Source: Bacillus sp. 03113 (GTDB lineage Bacteria > Bacillota > Bacilli > Bacillales > Cytobacillaceae). Taken from it: a stretch of 64,000 nucleotides of DNA. Shown one piece after another: positions 8,892 through 18,913 of the stretch (within the stretch, counting starts at the first letter, position 1; each line of letters begins with the position of its first letter). Where the stretch lies: contig NZ_VATK01000009.1 of the NCBI RefSeq assembly GCF_006546985.1, forward strand, positions 124,001-188,000, written 5' to 3'. Under the pieces are notes generated by a model. That model did not search any database. It worked only from the letters and a program-made list of their open reading frames with translations, and was not told where the DNA came from. Made by a program: the position numbers and the translations under genes.

Positions 8892-9776
8892 CTAAACTCC
8901 TAAAATCCCAAAAAATGAGCAAATTAACGCCAGTCCAATGACCATGAAAATAATTTGCGTCACACTAAATTTCTTCGAAGCAATCAATTTGTAGACAATA
9001 AATGTTAAAACAGCTGGTAGTAAAGCTGGCATAATTTTGTCTAAAATTTCTGTTTGTATAGGTAATTCAACCTTTCCAGTTTTAAATTCAATTGGAATAT
9101 TCATTTTCACAACGGAAGGAATTAATGCCCCAACTACTATTAATCCCATGATTGAAGCGGCTTCGGTGAAGATATTTAATTTATCTCCAAGAGCAGTGAT
9201 TAATTTCAAACCAGATGTGTGGCCTAATTCAAATAATTTCACACGGAAAAAGAAGAATAAAATATTTAATATTAACCAAATGATGGCGCCTGTTGGATTT
9301 CCTTGCAACCCCATATACCCAGCAATTGATCCCATTATAGTTGGATAAAGTACCCAAACAAGCGTATCTCCAACACCAGCTAACGGTCCCATCATCCCTG
9401 TTTTGAATGCTTGAACTGCATCCTTTGACTTAATTCCATCTTTTTCTTCCATCGCCACAGAAGATCCTAAAAGTAAATTCGCCATCCAGGTAGTGGTATT
9501 GAAATAATTAAAATGATTATTTAAAGATGCTTTATAATCCTCATCTTTTTTATGGATTTTTCGCAGCACTTTGCTCAATCCATACACAACTGCCGGACCT
9601 TGTTGATTTTCATAGTTAAATGTGTTGCAAGCCATGAACATATAGCGAATGGCTGCTTTTCGAATGTCTTTTTTTGTTACTCCATTATTTGTCACCAATA
9701 GACGCGGTGCATTTTTCTGTGTGTTTAGATTACCTTTTTTCGTTGCAACATTATTTGTCATCTCTGTATTATTCAT
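8892..9776 (-). CDS. PTS mannose-type EIID component
   Basis: This membrane subunit has 294 residues. Typical EIID features are RYMFMACNTFNYENQQGPAVVYGLSKVLRK near the N-terminus, GPLAGVGDTLVWVLYPTI, and a hydrophobic C-terminal region. It forms the sugar channel with EIIC. I chose the start at 9776, where ATG overlaps the EIIC stop (ATGAATAA) and AAGGAG lies nine bases upstream. The longer frame to 9818 is therefore not used. Confidence 0.92.
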   Translation of the reverse strand: MNNTEMTNNVATKKGNLNTQKNAPRLLVTNNGVTKKDIRKAAIRYMFMACNTFNYENQQGPAVVYGLSKVLRKIHKKDEDYKASLNNHFNYFNTTTWMANLLLGSSVAMEEKDGIKSKDAVQAFKTGMMGPLAGVGDTLVWVLYPTIMGSIAGYMGLQGNPTGAIIWLILNILFFFFRVKLFELGHTSGLKLITALGDKLNIFTEAASIMGLIVVGALIPSVVKMNIPIEFKTGKVELPIQTEILDKIMPALLPAVLTFIVYKLIASKKFSVTQIIFMVIGLALICSFFGILGV

Positions 9777-10572
9777 CAAAGTCGTCTCCTTCACCAAATG
9801 TATCAACATCTGCCGCACCAGCTGCTGCAGGGGTTCTATTCATGTTTTGTGTGAAGTAATAATAGGCAAATGCAAAGCCTAAGATTGCAATGCCTAAGAT
9901 TGGTAAGCCAAGATACGCAGAAACGACAAATCCAATTAAGAGCATTGTTAAGTATTTCTTCACTGGCATAAATTGAAGTAATAACGCAATCCCTACCACG
10001 GGCAGCATAGACCCGGCAATTGACAATCCATCTGTAAACCATTTTGGCACGATATCCAAGATCACCTTAACAATCTTATCTCCGAATAACACACAAAGTG
10101 CAGCTGGAATTGCTGTCGTTAAACCAAAGATTAGAGGTCCAATCCAAAAAATTCTTTCCATTTTCTTGAATTTCCCTTCGTTTAACGCTTTTTGAGCTGC
10201 ATGAGACACATATGAATTTAATAATTTCCCTAAAACATCTAATTGAATCCCTAACATTCCGACTGGTACACCCACTGCTAAAGCAATAGCTTTTGCATTT
10301 TCAACATCATTAGTTGTACGGATCGCTACGTAAACTCCAACAAGTGTCGCAAGACCATAGTTTGGAACTGATGAACCACCAATATTTGCTACCCCTAAAG
10401 CCATTAATTGGAATGTCCCTGCTATAATCATCGCTGTTGCCATATCTCCCATGATAAGCCCTGCAATCATTCCAATAATAGATGGGAACCAAGTAGTAAT
10501 GACAAATCCTTGTTGATCAAGAACCATCCAGAAGGCCAACGCTATAATGAGTATCCCTTGAATAATTTCCAT
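9769..10572 (-). CDS. PTS mannose-type EIIC component
   Basis: This polytopic subunit has 267 residues. It contains GLIMGDMATAMIIAGTFQLMALG, VANIGGSSVPNYGLATLVGV and several further hydrophobic helices, all typical of EIIC of the mannose/fructose/sorbose family. The C-terminus is an unusual acidic tail (GEGDDFDE). It overlaps the EIID start by eight bases, consistent with translational coupling. Confidence 0.92.
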   Translation of the reverse strand: MEIIQGILIIALAFWMVLDQQGFVITTWFPSIIGMIAGLIMGDMATAMIIAGTFQLMALGVANIGGSSVPNYGLATLVGVYVAIRTTNDVENAKAIALAVGVPVGMLGIQLDVLGKLLNSYVSHAAQKALNEGKFKKMERIFWIGPLIFGLTTAIPAALCVLFGDKIVKVILDIVPKWFTDGLSIAGSMLPVVGIALLLQFMPVKKYLTMLLIGFVVSAYLGLPILGIAILGFAFAYYYFTQNMNRTPAAAGAADVDTFGEGDDFDE

Positions 10573-10635
10573 TTTTTCTCCTCTTCCTAGTCTTCTAGTA
10601 ATTTCTGACGAAAGGAGCTACTAGAACTGTATTAG

Positions 10636-11112
10636 TTAATTTATATATGTTTCTAGTGTTTCTTCTCCTTCTCCTGGAACAAAGTGAAATGTTACTGGAA
10701 TTCCTTTTACTTCTAAAGCTTTTAAATCAGCTATTTCTTTTTCATCTACAGAAACCATTCTCTTCACCGTTTTTTTACCTTCACCGTCAAAAATAATCCC
10801 TACGTTTACTTTCGGAATTTGAACGCCTCCCTCAGCAAGCTTCAATAATGTTTCGGGTTCACGAACAACTAATAAAACATTATGGTTATCATATTTTCCC
10901 GCATTGAAGTTGGCAATTGCAGTGTCCGTATCAATGATTGACATCCCAGTTCCTGCAGGCTTACTCATTCGCATCGCTGCTTTTTGAACTTCATCTTTAC
11001 TCACTTCATCATCGACTACCATCAACCGTTTTGCTTTTGTGTGTGCTGCCCATTGTGTCACCACAATTCCGTGAATTAAACGTTGATCTATTCTTGCTAA
11101 TACTAATCCCAT
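10636..11112 (-). CDS. PTS mannose-type EIIB component
   Basis: The protein has 158 residues with the EIIB-Man signature LARIDQRLIHGIVVTQWA, in which His14 is the phosphorylation site. The remaining fold is recognisable from LMVVDDEVSKDEVQKAAMRM and NVGIIFDGEGKKTVKRMVSVD. It is the first gene of the operon. Two cre-like boxes lie upstream, which suggests carbon catabolite control. Confidence 0.93.
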   Translation of the reverse strand: MGLVLARIDQRLIHGIVVTQWAAHTKAKRLMVVDDEVSKDEVQKAAMRMSKPAGTGMSIIDTDTAIANFNAGKYDNHNVLLVVREPETLLKLAEGGVQIPKVNVGIIFDGEGKKTVKRMVSVDEKEIADLKALEVKGIPVTFHFVPGEGEETLETYIN

Positions 11113-11144
11113 TTTTCTAATCTCCTTTTTCTATTTTAATTTAG

Positions 11145-11158
11145 TGAATACGCTTTCT
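11145..11158. promoter_or_regulatory. cre-like box (weaker)
   Basis: TGAATACGCTTTCT matches the CcpA consensus TGWAANCGNTNWCA at all but two positions. It lies 33 bases before the EIIB start. Confidence 0.35.
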
Positions 11159-11187
11159 TTTTGCTATAAATAGAGAATAACATCACA

Positions 11188-11201
11188 AGAAAACGCTAAC
11201 A
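11188..11201. promoter_or_regulatory. cre box for CcpA upstream of the PTS operon
   Basis: AGAAAACGCTAACA differs from TGWAANCGNTNWCA only at the first base. Its position 76 bases before EIIB suits catabolite repression. I see no convincing sigma-54 -24/-12 pair. The remainder of 11202-11426 contains no recognisable gene. Confidence 0.5.
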
Positions 11202-11426
11202 ACAGCTTCAGAGGATATTGGGAAAATGATAAGTAGAACGAGAAAAGTGTCGAATTCACGGGAAAATTCCCATGAAAAATATTGTTTAAACGTTTTTCAC
11301 TGAAACGATCCATTTCTTCTTTTTAAAGAGGTTATACAGAAAAAAGAAATTACAAGAAAGGCAAATTTCTTAGGAAAGAAAATGTAGTTTGTGAAGGAAT
11401 GCACTGCGCGAAACGTTTCCTTATAA

Positions 11427-14004
11427 GTGCCAAAGCACGAAATAGGAGAATTGCTAATAAGCAATTACAACTGATTAATTAAAACTTGGAATGAAAGCCG
11501 TCTTGTTGAGCTGAAACGAGTTATCTGATCCTCCTACATGCACATAATGGTAGTAGTCAGAATGTGTATGAAGCTAGGTAAAGTCGGCTGAAATGAACCT
11601 AAGTTGCTTCTTTTGAATATGGTTTGTGATAGGTCGGGATGCTACAAAATATCTATGGTGAGAATGTCCAATTGGACTGACGAACTTGCGAATGTACGGG
11701 TCTAGAAATTAATACGCTCGAAAGACGTATACTGCGAACGCAGTGTCAAACACCGAAAAGTACGAGTAGTGCATAGGAACTTCGGTATATCTAACAAACG
11801 AGGATATAGAGTTGACAGGCTTAAAGTGAGCACCTACGGATATATGTATAGCTAGGTTAATCGGAACGTTGTAAGTAAGAAACATCCACTATTAAACGAC
11901 TACTATCGGAATGGTGTCTATAAGATATTATATTTATCGAAGTGACTTTACTCTTGCGAAAGTAGGGACACAGTACCGTTGAAGCGTGTAACGAGCGTGG
12001 AGGGATAGTCCTAAGTCTTCTCTTTGAAAACTAACTTAACTAAATGAAACTCACAGGGTCGAGTAAGATGATGGGATTTTCCGCAAGGAAGGAGAAACAA
12101 TCCATCGGTGAGTACAGCGTTACGACATACAGAATACTACAATATGCAAGATATACTTGATGACCTTTACGAACGAAGCAGAAACAACGCTACAAAAGGT
12201 CTCAGGCTATATGAACATATCATATCGAAAGAAAATATCTTATTAGCCTTTCGAAATATCAAAGCGAATACAGGTTCAAAAACAGCTGGAACTGATGGAA
12301 TCACGATTGATAAATATAAAATTGAAAACGTGGATGAATTTATTGAGGAGATTCGAAAAACATTAAAGAATTATAAACCTCAAACGGTACGAAGGGTTGA
12401 AATACCTAAACCCAATGGCAAGAAACGTCCATTAGGTATTCCAACAATGAGAGATAGATTAATTCAACAGATGTTCAAACAAGTATTAGAGCCAATTTGT
12501 GAAGCTAAATTTTATCACCATTCATACGGGTTTAGACCAAATAGGTCAACTCATAATGTAATGGCTAGATGTCAGTTCTTAGTCAATAATGTGAAGTTGC
12601 ACCATGTAGTAGACATTGATATAGGAGGTTTCTTTGACAACGTGAGTCATTCAAAGTTAATTAAACAAATGTACAGTATAGGCATACGGGACAAAAGAGT
12701 TTTAACGATTGTCTCAAAAATGCTAAAGGCACCAATAAAGGGCGAAGGTGTTCCAACTAAAGGAACTCCACAAGGAGGCATTTTATCTCCTCTTTTATCA
12801 AACATTGTTCTAAATGACTTGGATTGGTGGATAGCTAACCAATGGGAATGCCTAAAAACAAAGCATTCTTATGCACCTAATAGTAAGACAAGAGCGTTAA
12901 AGAAAACGAGTCTCAAACAAATGTATATCGTCAGATATGCAGATGACTTCAAGATTTTCACAAGTTCTCATAAAGCGGCTATTAGGATATACCATGCTAC
13001 TAAAGGATACTTAAAGGACCAATTAAACCTCGATATATCTACTGAGAAATCAGCGATTACTAATCTTAGAAAAAGGAAATCTGATTTTCTAGGTTTCTCT
13101 CTCAAAGCAGTTACTAAACGTAATAAATATGTAGCCAATACACACGTTATGGATAAGAAGATGAAAAATATACTAGAAAAACTTAGATATTTAATTCGCG
13201 AAATCCAAAATAAACCAAAACCAAAAACTGTCATGGATTATAACGCTTATATTCTCGGAATTAAAAATTACTTCAAGGTTGCGACTCATATTAATAAAGA
13301 CTTTGGAAAAATAACCTATCGTCTAACGAAAATCATGTATAATCGTCTCAAATCAATTGGCAAATATGGAAAACCTATAAAACCATCAGAAACATACAAG
13401 AGACTTCATAAGAATAATTTCAGAACATATAAAATTGCTGGTGTATACTTATTTCCCTTAGGAGATATTCAAACAAGTAATGCCATGAACTTTAGTCAAG
13501 ATATATGTAACTATACAAAAGTAGGAAGGCTTGAACTTCATCAAAATCTCAGAGATGACGTTGCCATGGAAATTAACAAAATGTTACAAATACCTTATGG
13601 CAAAGACAACTTAGAAGTTGCAGATAACAGAATTTCAAGGTACTCTATGCAATTAGGCAAATGTGCAGTAACAGGGGAATTTTTAACATCCAACCAGGTA
13701 CACTGTCATCATAAGTTACCCCGACATATGGGAGGTACAGATGAGTTTAATAATCTTGTAATCGTACACAAAGATGTCCATAGATTAATCCATGCTACAA
13801 GTGAAAAGACGATTGAACGATATAGGAATATTCTTCAATTAGATGGAAAACAATTGAAGAAGCTAAACCAATTTCGTAAAGTTTGTAATTTAGTTGCATT
13901 AGTCTAAAAGAATAAGATGGAACGCCTAATGCGGTGAAAGTCGCACGTTGGGTGTGGAGCAGGGGAAAAGATGGAGATAACATCAAAGTCTTACCTATTG
14001 CTAT
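11427..14004 (+). mobile_element. Group II intron 1, apparently complete
   Basis: A structured RNA region of about 680 bases (domains I-IV) precedes an intron-encoded maturase. After the maturase comes a domain V hairpin at 13919-13957 (ACGCCTAATGCG, loop, complementary arm) and then domain VI. The 5' boundary near 11427 (GTGCC) and the 3' boundary near 14004 are set where similarity to the second intron starts and stops, so each may be off by a few bases. It lies upstream of the PTS operon in opposite orientation and interrupts no gene that I recognise. Confidence 0.8.
12108..13907 (+). CDS. ltrA: Group II intron reverse transcriptase/maturase with HNH endonuclease
   Basis: The protein has 599 residues starting at GTG. 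An RT domain (about 50-330) contains PKPNGKKRPLGIPTMRDRLIQQ, YGFRPNRSTH, GTPQGGILSPLLSNI and the catalytic YADD box (VRYADDFKIF). The maturase/X region follows. The C-terminal HNH endonuclease has CAVTGEFLTSNQVHCHHKLPRHMGG and NLVIVHKDVH. It promotes intron splicing and retrohoming. All core motifs look intact, so the intron may be active. The upstream GGAAGGAG is spaced somewhat far from the GTG. Confidence 0.95.
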   Translation: MSTALRHTEYYNMQDILDDLYERSRNNATKGLRLYEHIISKENILLAFRNIKANTGSKTAGTDGITIDKYKIENVDEFIEEIRKTLKNYKPQTVRRVEIPKPNGKKRPLGIPTMRDRLIQQMFKQVLEPICEAKFYHHSYGFRPNRSTHNVMARCQFLVNNVKLHHVVDIDIGGFFDNVSHSKLIKQMYSIGIRDKRVLTIVSKMLKAPIKGEGVPTKGTPQGGILSPLLSNIVLNDLDWWIANQWECLKTKHSYAPNSKTRALKKTSLKQMYIVRYADDFKIFTSSHKAAIRIYHATKGYLKDQLNLDISTEKSAITNLRKRKSDFLGFSLKAVTKRNKYVANTHVMDKKMKNILEKLRYLIREIQNKPKPKTVMDYNAYILGIKNYFKVATHINKDFGKITYRLTKIMYNRLKSIGKYGKPIKPSETYKRLHKNNFRTYKIAGVYLFPLGDIQTSNAMNFSQDICNYTKVGRLELHQNLRDDVAMEINKMLQIPYGKDNLEVADNRISRYSMQLGKCAVTGEFLTSNQVHCHHKLPRHMGGTDEFNNLVIVHKDVHRLIHATSEKTIERYRNILQLDGKQLKKLNQFRKVCNLVALV

Positions 14005-14821
14005 TAAGCTAACGAGGTGCTTATATATAGTATCCATTTTAAATCATTGATATGGTGCACCATTTATCATTGTTTACATATAACCATAGAAAAGCGTTTA
14101 AGGACTTGACTTGGAGCCTCGTACGAACTGTTTTACTATAAATGCCTAACGGCATGAAGTGTAAGGATTGAAACATAATCTAACTGTTATTTTGAAGATA
14201 GGAATGAAAGAAATCATGTTTTCTTGAAACTGCCTCGCTAATACTCCTACATGCCTTGAACAGTGATAGCTCAAAAGGTATGAAGTTAGGTGAAGTCGGC
14301 TGAAACAAGCCTAAGTAATTGCTAATATAGAATTATATGGTACGTGATAGGCCGGGCGGCTATAAACAACCCAAGGTGAGAATGAATTTATTCTGACGAA
14401 TTTCCGAATGTACGGGTCTAAACCAATGAATGCGTTGAAAGGCGTAGTCTAATACCAAATAGGCTATTAGAGTGAGTGACGTAAAGTAAAAGTGAGGCTT
14501 ATGAAATACGTTATATCTAACAATGAAGATATCTAGCTCACAGGCTCAGAGGAAACACCTAAAGGTTGATGTACAGCTCAAAGTAACGGAACAGGGAAAG
14601 CAAGGGACACTGTTCAGGTCTATCAACCTAGTGGTTGTTATAAGGTGAAAAACTGAAATGCATTTATCCTTGTGAGAGTAAGGGCATGACTGATGAAATT
14701 TCTGTAATGGGAATGGAGGAATAGCCCTAAGTCTAATCTATGCAACAATCAATTTTCCAATAATGAACTGCATCGGTCAGGTAAGAATGTGGGAACAACC
14801 TTGATTATGGAGGTTGCCACA

Positions 14822-16000
14822 ATGCAGACGACTTTACGGACTTGGGAATATTACAATCTGACAGATACGTTCACGAAATTGCACGAGGATGCAAAAAACG
14901 AATGTATTTTTAAAAACCTATATGATTTAATCGTATCCAGAGAAAATATTCTACTAGCATACCGAACAATTAAGAGTAACACAGGCTCAAAGACAGCCGG
15001 AACAGACGGAAGAACAATAAATGACATCAAAACAATGTCAGAACTTGAGATTGTAACCCTTATAAATTCAAAATTAGAAGACTACAAACCAAAAAAAGTA
15101 AGGCGAGTCCTTATCCCAAAACCAAATGGAAAGAAAAGACCGTTAGGTATTCCTTGTATTGTAGATAGGATTATTCAACAATGTTTCAAGCAAATACTTG
15201 AACCTATTGCGGAAGCTAAGTTCTACAAACACAGTTATGGTTTTAGACCGCTAAGGTCAACACACCATGCATTGGCAAGAGTGCAACACTTAATAAATAT
15301 CAGTGGACTTCACTATGTTGTAGACATTGATATTAAAGGATTTTTCGATAATATCAACCACACTGTTCTATTAAAACAATTATGGAATATTGGGATACAG
15401 GATAGAAAAGTCCTTCGTATCATTAGTAAAATGCTCAAAGCAGAAATTGACGGTGAAGGTATACCTAATAAAGGCGTACCGCAAGGTGGACTCAGTTCTC
15501 CGCTATTATCTAACATTGTACTAAATGACCTCGACCAATGGGTAGCAGGTCAATGGGAAAACTTTGAGACAAATAAGAAGTACAACAGGAATTCAGTAAA
15601 ATACAGAGTCTTAAAAGACACTAATCTTAAAGAAGGATATATAGTTAGATATGCAGACGACTTCAAGATACTCTGCAGAAATAGTAAGACTGCCTTTAAA
15701 TGGTACCATGCGGTACGACTGTATCTTAAAGATAGACTAAAACTGGATATCTCACTCGAAAAATCAAAAGTCGTTAATCTAAGAAAGAAACAGTCAGAGT
15801 TTCTAGGGTTCACATTAAAAGTAGTACCAAAGAAGAATAAGCGGGTTGCAAATACTGGTGTAATTGCAAAGAAAAAACTCCAAATGAAAGAAAAATATAA
15901 GGAGCTAATCAAGCAAATACAAAAATCCCCCACCGCTGAAAATGCGCAAGCATTTAACAGTTTTATTATGGGAATTCATAACTATTTCCAAAAAGCAACC
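14822..16000 (+). pseudogene. ltrA: Group II intron 2 maturase, N-terminal part
   Basis: The first 393 residues of the maturase are present, including PKPNGKKRPLGIPCIVDRIIQQ, YGFRPLRSTHHA, GVPQGGLSSPLLSNI and the YADD box. The start is ATG at 14822 with GGAGG upstream; a longer frame begins at 14789. Reading continues in frame until 16000, where the IS21 element begins; translation would run on to a stop at 16031-16033 inside the IS. Joining base 16000 to 18188 restores a 599-residue protein, the same length as the intron 1 maturase. Confidence 0.9.
15993..16000. repeat. Left target-site duplication of the IS21 element
   Basis: AAGCAACC here is repeated exactly at 18180-18187, directly flanking the IS ends. 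Confidence 0.9.
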
Positions 16001-16053
16001 TATAAATGTCAACCTAAGTATGTACACTTTTGATCGTTTAAGTATGTACAAAA

Positions 16054-16806
16054 CTACTCATTTTCTTTTGTAAGATGATCCTTGATTCGGTAAGATTCTC
16101 CAACAATACTGATGACCGTTGCGTGATGTAAAACACGGTCTAAAATCGCATTGGCCAGTTTAGAATCTTGAAAGACTTCATCCCATGACTTGAAATTGAT
16201 ATTCGTTGTTAGAATGGTACTTCTCTTTTCGTACCGTAAATCAATTAATTGAAAGAACAATTTCGCATCTTCCTGATCAATTGGTAAATAGCCAATTTCA
16301 TCAATAATAAGCAGTTTATATTTGGTATAATGCTTTAATCTTGCTTCTAATCGATTTTCAATTTTCGCTCTTTTCAATTGCTGGAGTAAATCATGACACT
16401 TAATAAAATAAGTGCTGGTTCTCTTTTTTGCAGCTGCTATGCCGATTGCAGTGGCTAAATGAGTTTTTCCCACACCACTAGGGCCTAAAAATATAATATT
16501 CTCCTTTTTCTCAATAAATCGTAATGTGATAAAATCAAGAATTTGCTGCTTATTAATCGAAGGCTGAAACCCAAAGTCAAAGTCGTTTAGTTCTTTTAAG
16601 TGGGGAAATGCCCCCACTTTTACCATCGAATGAATCATATTTTTCTCTCGAACATCAATTTTATAATTTGTGAGTTTTACAAGTGTTTCTACGAAAGATA
16701 CTTGATTCCCAACACTAAAATCAATCGTTTCACTTAAATGCTGGATCATTTGCTTTAGCTTTAAATATTCTAGATTTTGTACTAACTGCTGATAGGTGTT
16801 ATTCAT
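16054..16806 (-). CDS. istB: IS21 transposition helper ATPase IstB
   Basis: This is a 250-residue AAA+ ATPase related to DnaC. Walker A is FLGPSGVGKTHLATAIG, Walker B is LLIIDEIGYLPIDQ, and the sensor region is STILTTNINFKSWDEVF. It assembles with IstA at the target and stimulates transposition. The start at 16806 (ATGAATAA) overlaps the istA stop codon by eight bases, the usual coupling in this family. Confidence 0.95.
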   Translation of the reverse strand: MNNTYQQLVQNLEYLKLKQMIQHLSETIDFSVGNQVSFVETLVKLTNYKIDVREKNMIHSMVKVGAFPHLKELNDFDFGFQPSINKQQILDFITLRFIEKKENIIFLGPSGVGKTHLATAIGIAAAKKRTSTYFIKCHDLLQQLKRAKIENRLEARLKHYTKYKLLIIDEIGYLPIDQEDAKLFFQLIDLRYEKRSTILTTNINFKSWDEVFQDSKLANAILDRVLHHATVISIVGESYRIKDHLTKENE

Positions 16807-18088
16807 TTTTATACACATCTCCAATTGTCTCTAAATTTTTCTTTGCCAGATGATCAATATCAGGATAGTGTGGAAGAGCTCTGCTGAGCTCATCTTTGTA
16901 GTGCTCATCCTTATAATTGATTTTTAATAGACTAATTTGGTGTTGGACAATTAACTCCGTGTTATAATAAATGAATAGTTGATCATCATATGCTTGTAAG
17001 CCAACTGTCTTCCCTTGATACTCAGCTGGAACTGAGTATTGATTGGACTTATAGGAGACCATGTTGGACGAATTCACTTTCACTAGCGTATGGTTGATTC
17101 TGTAAGAATCTCTTATTTGTTGCGGTGGTAGGGGCATTAAGAGATTCTTTTCTTGTTTTAATGCTAAAATCGGTATTTTCCCAGTCCCCTGATGGTAACT
17201 ATGATTGATTCTTTCGCATAGTTGTTGCACAAACTTATGAAGTTCTTCTAAGCTAAACTTCCCTTGATAAGCATGAATTTCATCTAGATATTTCATGGGT
17301 GATTCCACTTTTCCTTTTGTAATGGGTCTTCCAGCTATACAAGGCTGCACTTTAAACCCAAAATCATCCGCAAATTGAGCGAAACGTGGATTCACGATTC
17401 CTTTGGAATAATTGGTCCTTGCTTCATCCATTACCGTTTTCATATTGTCAGTTACGATCTGCTTGGGTACACCACCTAAGGATTCAAATGCTTCTGTCAA
17501 AAATGACAATAGTACACTTTGTGATTTTGATATGGTCATATAGAAAGTACGAAACCTGGAATAGGAAAGCAATAATACCGCCACGTTTACATGAACCACT
17601 TCACCATCTTTTGTTTCATATCGAATGTTTTCTTTCCAATCAAGTTGTGCCTGTTCCCCAGGTGGCGTTTCATACCTGATACTAGATGGAGTTGAAGGGA
17701 CTCTCTTCCCCTCACTAAAATAAGCTTGAAATTCAGGTTTACTTTGAATGTATCTACGAAATGAAGAAGCTGCACAATCCAATCCATGATTATCTTTTAA
17801 ATATTGCCAGAGCACTCGTTTATAATAAAACACTTGCTTTGATTCTTTTGATAATAAAAGGGAAATTACTCCATAGTACTCATCCAGTTTTGAGGATTTA
17901 TTTTTTGTTTTCTTGGGAGTAAATCCATTCAGGTATTTTTCAATAGTACGCCGATCTACTTGGAAGTCTCTAGCTAATTGACTCTTGTTAATTCGCATTT
18001 TTAAATTCTCCATCAATGTTTTTAATTTTGGTAAGTCTGTAAGACTATTAATCTCAAAATTTGTTTGGACATCTAATGCTATGTACAT
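16799..18088 (-). CDS. istA: IS21 transposase IstA
   Basis: The protein has 429 residues. An N-terminal HTH (KSQLARDFQVDRRTIEKYLNG) is followed by a DDE integrase core: the first Asp in AQLDWKE, the second in IVTDNMKTVMDEA, and the Glu in GKVESPMKYLDE. A C-terminal beta domain (NQYSVPAEYQGKTV) follows. I start at 18088 because GGGGTGA precedes that ATG; the open frame reaches 18136. Confidence 0.95.
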   Translation of the reverse strand: MYIALDVQTNFEINSLTDLPKLKTLMENLKMRINKSQLARDFQVDRRTIEKYLNGFTPKKTKNKSSKLDEYYGVISLLLSKESKQVFYYKRVLWQYLKDNHGLDCAASSFRRYIQSKPEFQAYFSEGKRVPSTPSSIRYETPPGEQAQLDWKENIRYETKDGEVVHVNVAVLLLSYSRFRTFYMTISKSQSVLLSFLTEAFESLGGVPKQIVTDNMKTVMDEARTNYSKGIVNPRFAQFADDFGFKVQPCIAGRPITKGKVESPMKYLDEIHAYQGKFSLEELHKFVQQLCERINHSYHQGTGKIPILALKQEKNLLMPLPPQQIRDSYRINHTLVKVNSSNMVSYKSNQYSVPAEYQGKTVGLQAYDDQLFIYYNTELIVQHQISLLKINYKDEHYKDELSRALPHYPDIDHLAKKNLETIGDVYKNE

Positions 18089-18179
18089 ACTAATCACCCC
18101 AAGATTAGTATGTAGAAATGAGTCAAAACTGTACATCTTTATTTAGTCACTTCTGTACATATTTAAATTAGCATTTGTA

Positions 18180-18187
18180 AAGCAACC
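18180..18187. repeat. Right target-site duplication of the IS21 element
   Basis: AAGCAACC is identical to 15993-16000. Confidence 0.9.
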
Positions 18188-18808
18188 CATGTAGCAATTG
18201 AGTTCTCGCAACTTTCTTTTGACCTGATGTATTTCACTAAAAATCGTCTAAAGGGTGTATCTAAATATGGATACCCGATAAACGCACCACCAACATTTAA
18301 GAAGTTCTACACAACAAAACGTAAAACCTTTTGCATAAATGGGATTTATCTATACCAAATAGGTGATGTAAGAACATCGAACAACATGAATTTTACCCAA
18401 ACAATAACCCCCTTCACTCATGAAGGAAGGCAAACAATCTGCAATAAAATTAAAGGTGATGTACAAGCTGAACTAACAAAATTGATGAAATCTACGATTT
18501 CAAATAGAAATGTAGAATACATGGATAACAGACTGAGTAGGTATAGCATGAAGCTGGGCAAATGCGAAGTTACTGGCAATTTTCTTCTAGCAAATGAAGT
18601 CCACTGTCATCATAAAATACCACTAAGTCTTGAAGGAAACGATAACTTTGACAATTTATGTATTATGCACAAGGATATTCATAAGTTAGTTCATGCAACC
18701 CAAAATGAGACGATTATTACTCTTAAAAAAATGCTTCGTCTCAGTTCTTCTGAGAAAGATAAAGTAAATAAACTTCGTAAAATGAGTAATTTGGAACTTA
18801 TTGATTAA
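18188..18808 (+). pseudogene. ltrA: Group II intron 2 maturase, C-terminal part with HNH domain
   Basis: The last 206 residues of the interrupted maturase begin at HVAIEFSQLSFDLMYF, aligning with the intron 1 sequence after NYFKVAT. They include the HNH region CEVTGNFLLANEVHCHHKIPLSLEG and LCIMHKDIHK. No internal stops are present. Domain V of the intron begins 15 bases after the stop codon. Confidence 0.9.
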
Positions 18809-18913
18809 AACATAGATAAGATGGAACGCCGTATACGGTGAAAGCTGCACGTACGGTGTGGAGCAGGGGAAAAGATGGAGATAATATCAAAGTCTTACCT
18901 ATTGCTATTGTAG

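Larger units (their letters stand above)
16001..18179 (-). mobile_element. IS21-family insertion sequence (istA-istB), 2179 bp
   Basis: The ends are related inverted repeats: TATAAATG at the left and CATTTGTA at the right, followed inwards by similar ATGTACA-containing repeats. The element carries istA and istB, is flanked by a perfect 8-bp duplication, and lies inside the intron 2 maturase. Both genes are intact, indicating a recent insertion. Confidence 0.92.
14142..18908 (+). mobile_element. Group II intron 2, split by an IS21-family insertion
   Basis: The 5' RNA region (about 14142-14800) aligns segment by segment with intron 1 (shared GAAGTCGGCTGAAA, GTGATAGG and GAATGTACGGGTCTA). Domain V is at 18823-18861 (ACGCCGTATACGG, loop, complementary arm), followed by the same domain VI as intron 1, with the 3' end near 18908. 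Only 137 bases separate it from intron 1. The maturase gene is interrupted by 2187 bases of IS plus target duplication. Boundaries are approximate. Confidence 0.8.

Noticed and set aside
11113-11426. Sigma-54 promoter for the mannose-type PTS operon
   Set aside because: I looked for TGGCAC-N5-TTGCA because rpoN is present and lev-type operons use it, but found no convincing match; there is also no LevR-type activator gene.
14005-14141. Short ATG-started frame between the two introns
   Set aside because: Only 29 codons, without a ribosome site, and it ends at the intron 2 boundary; chance is more likely.
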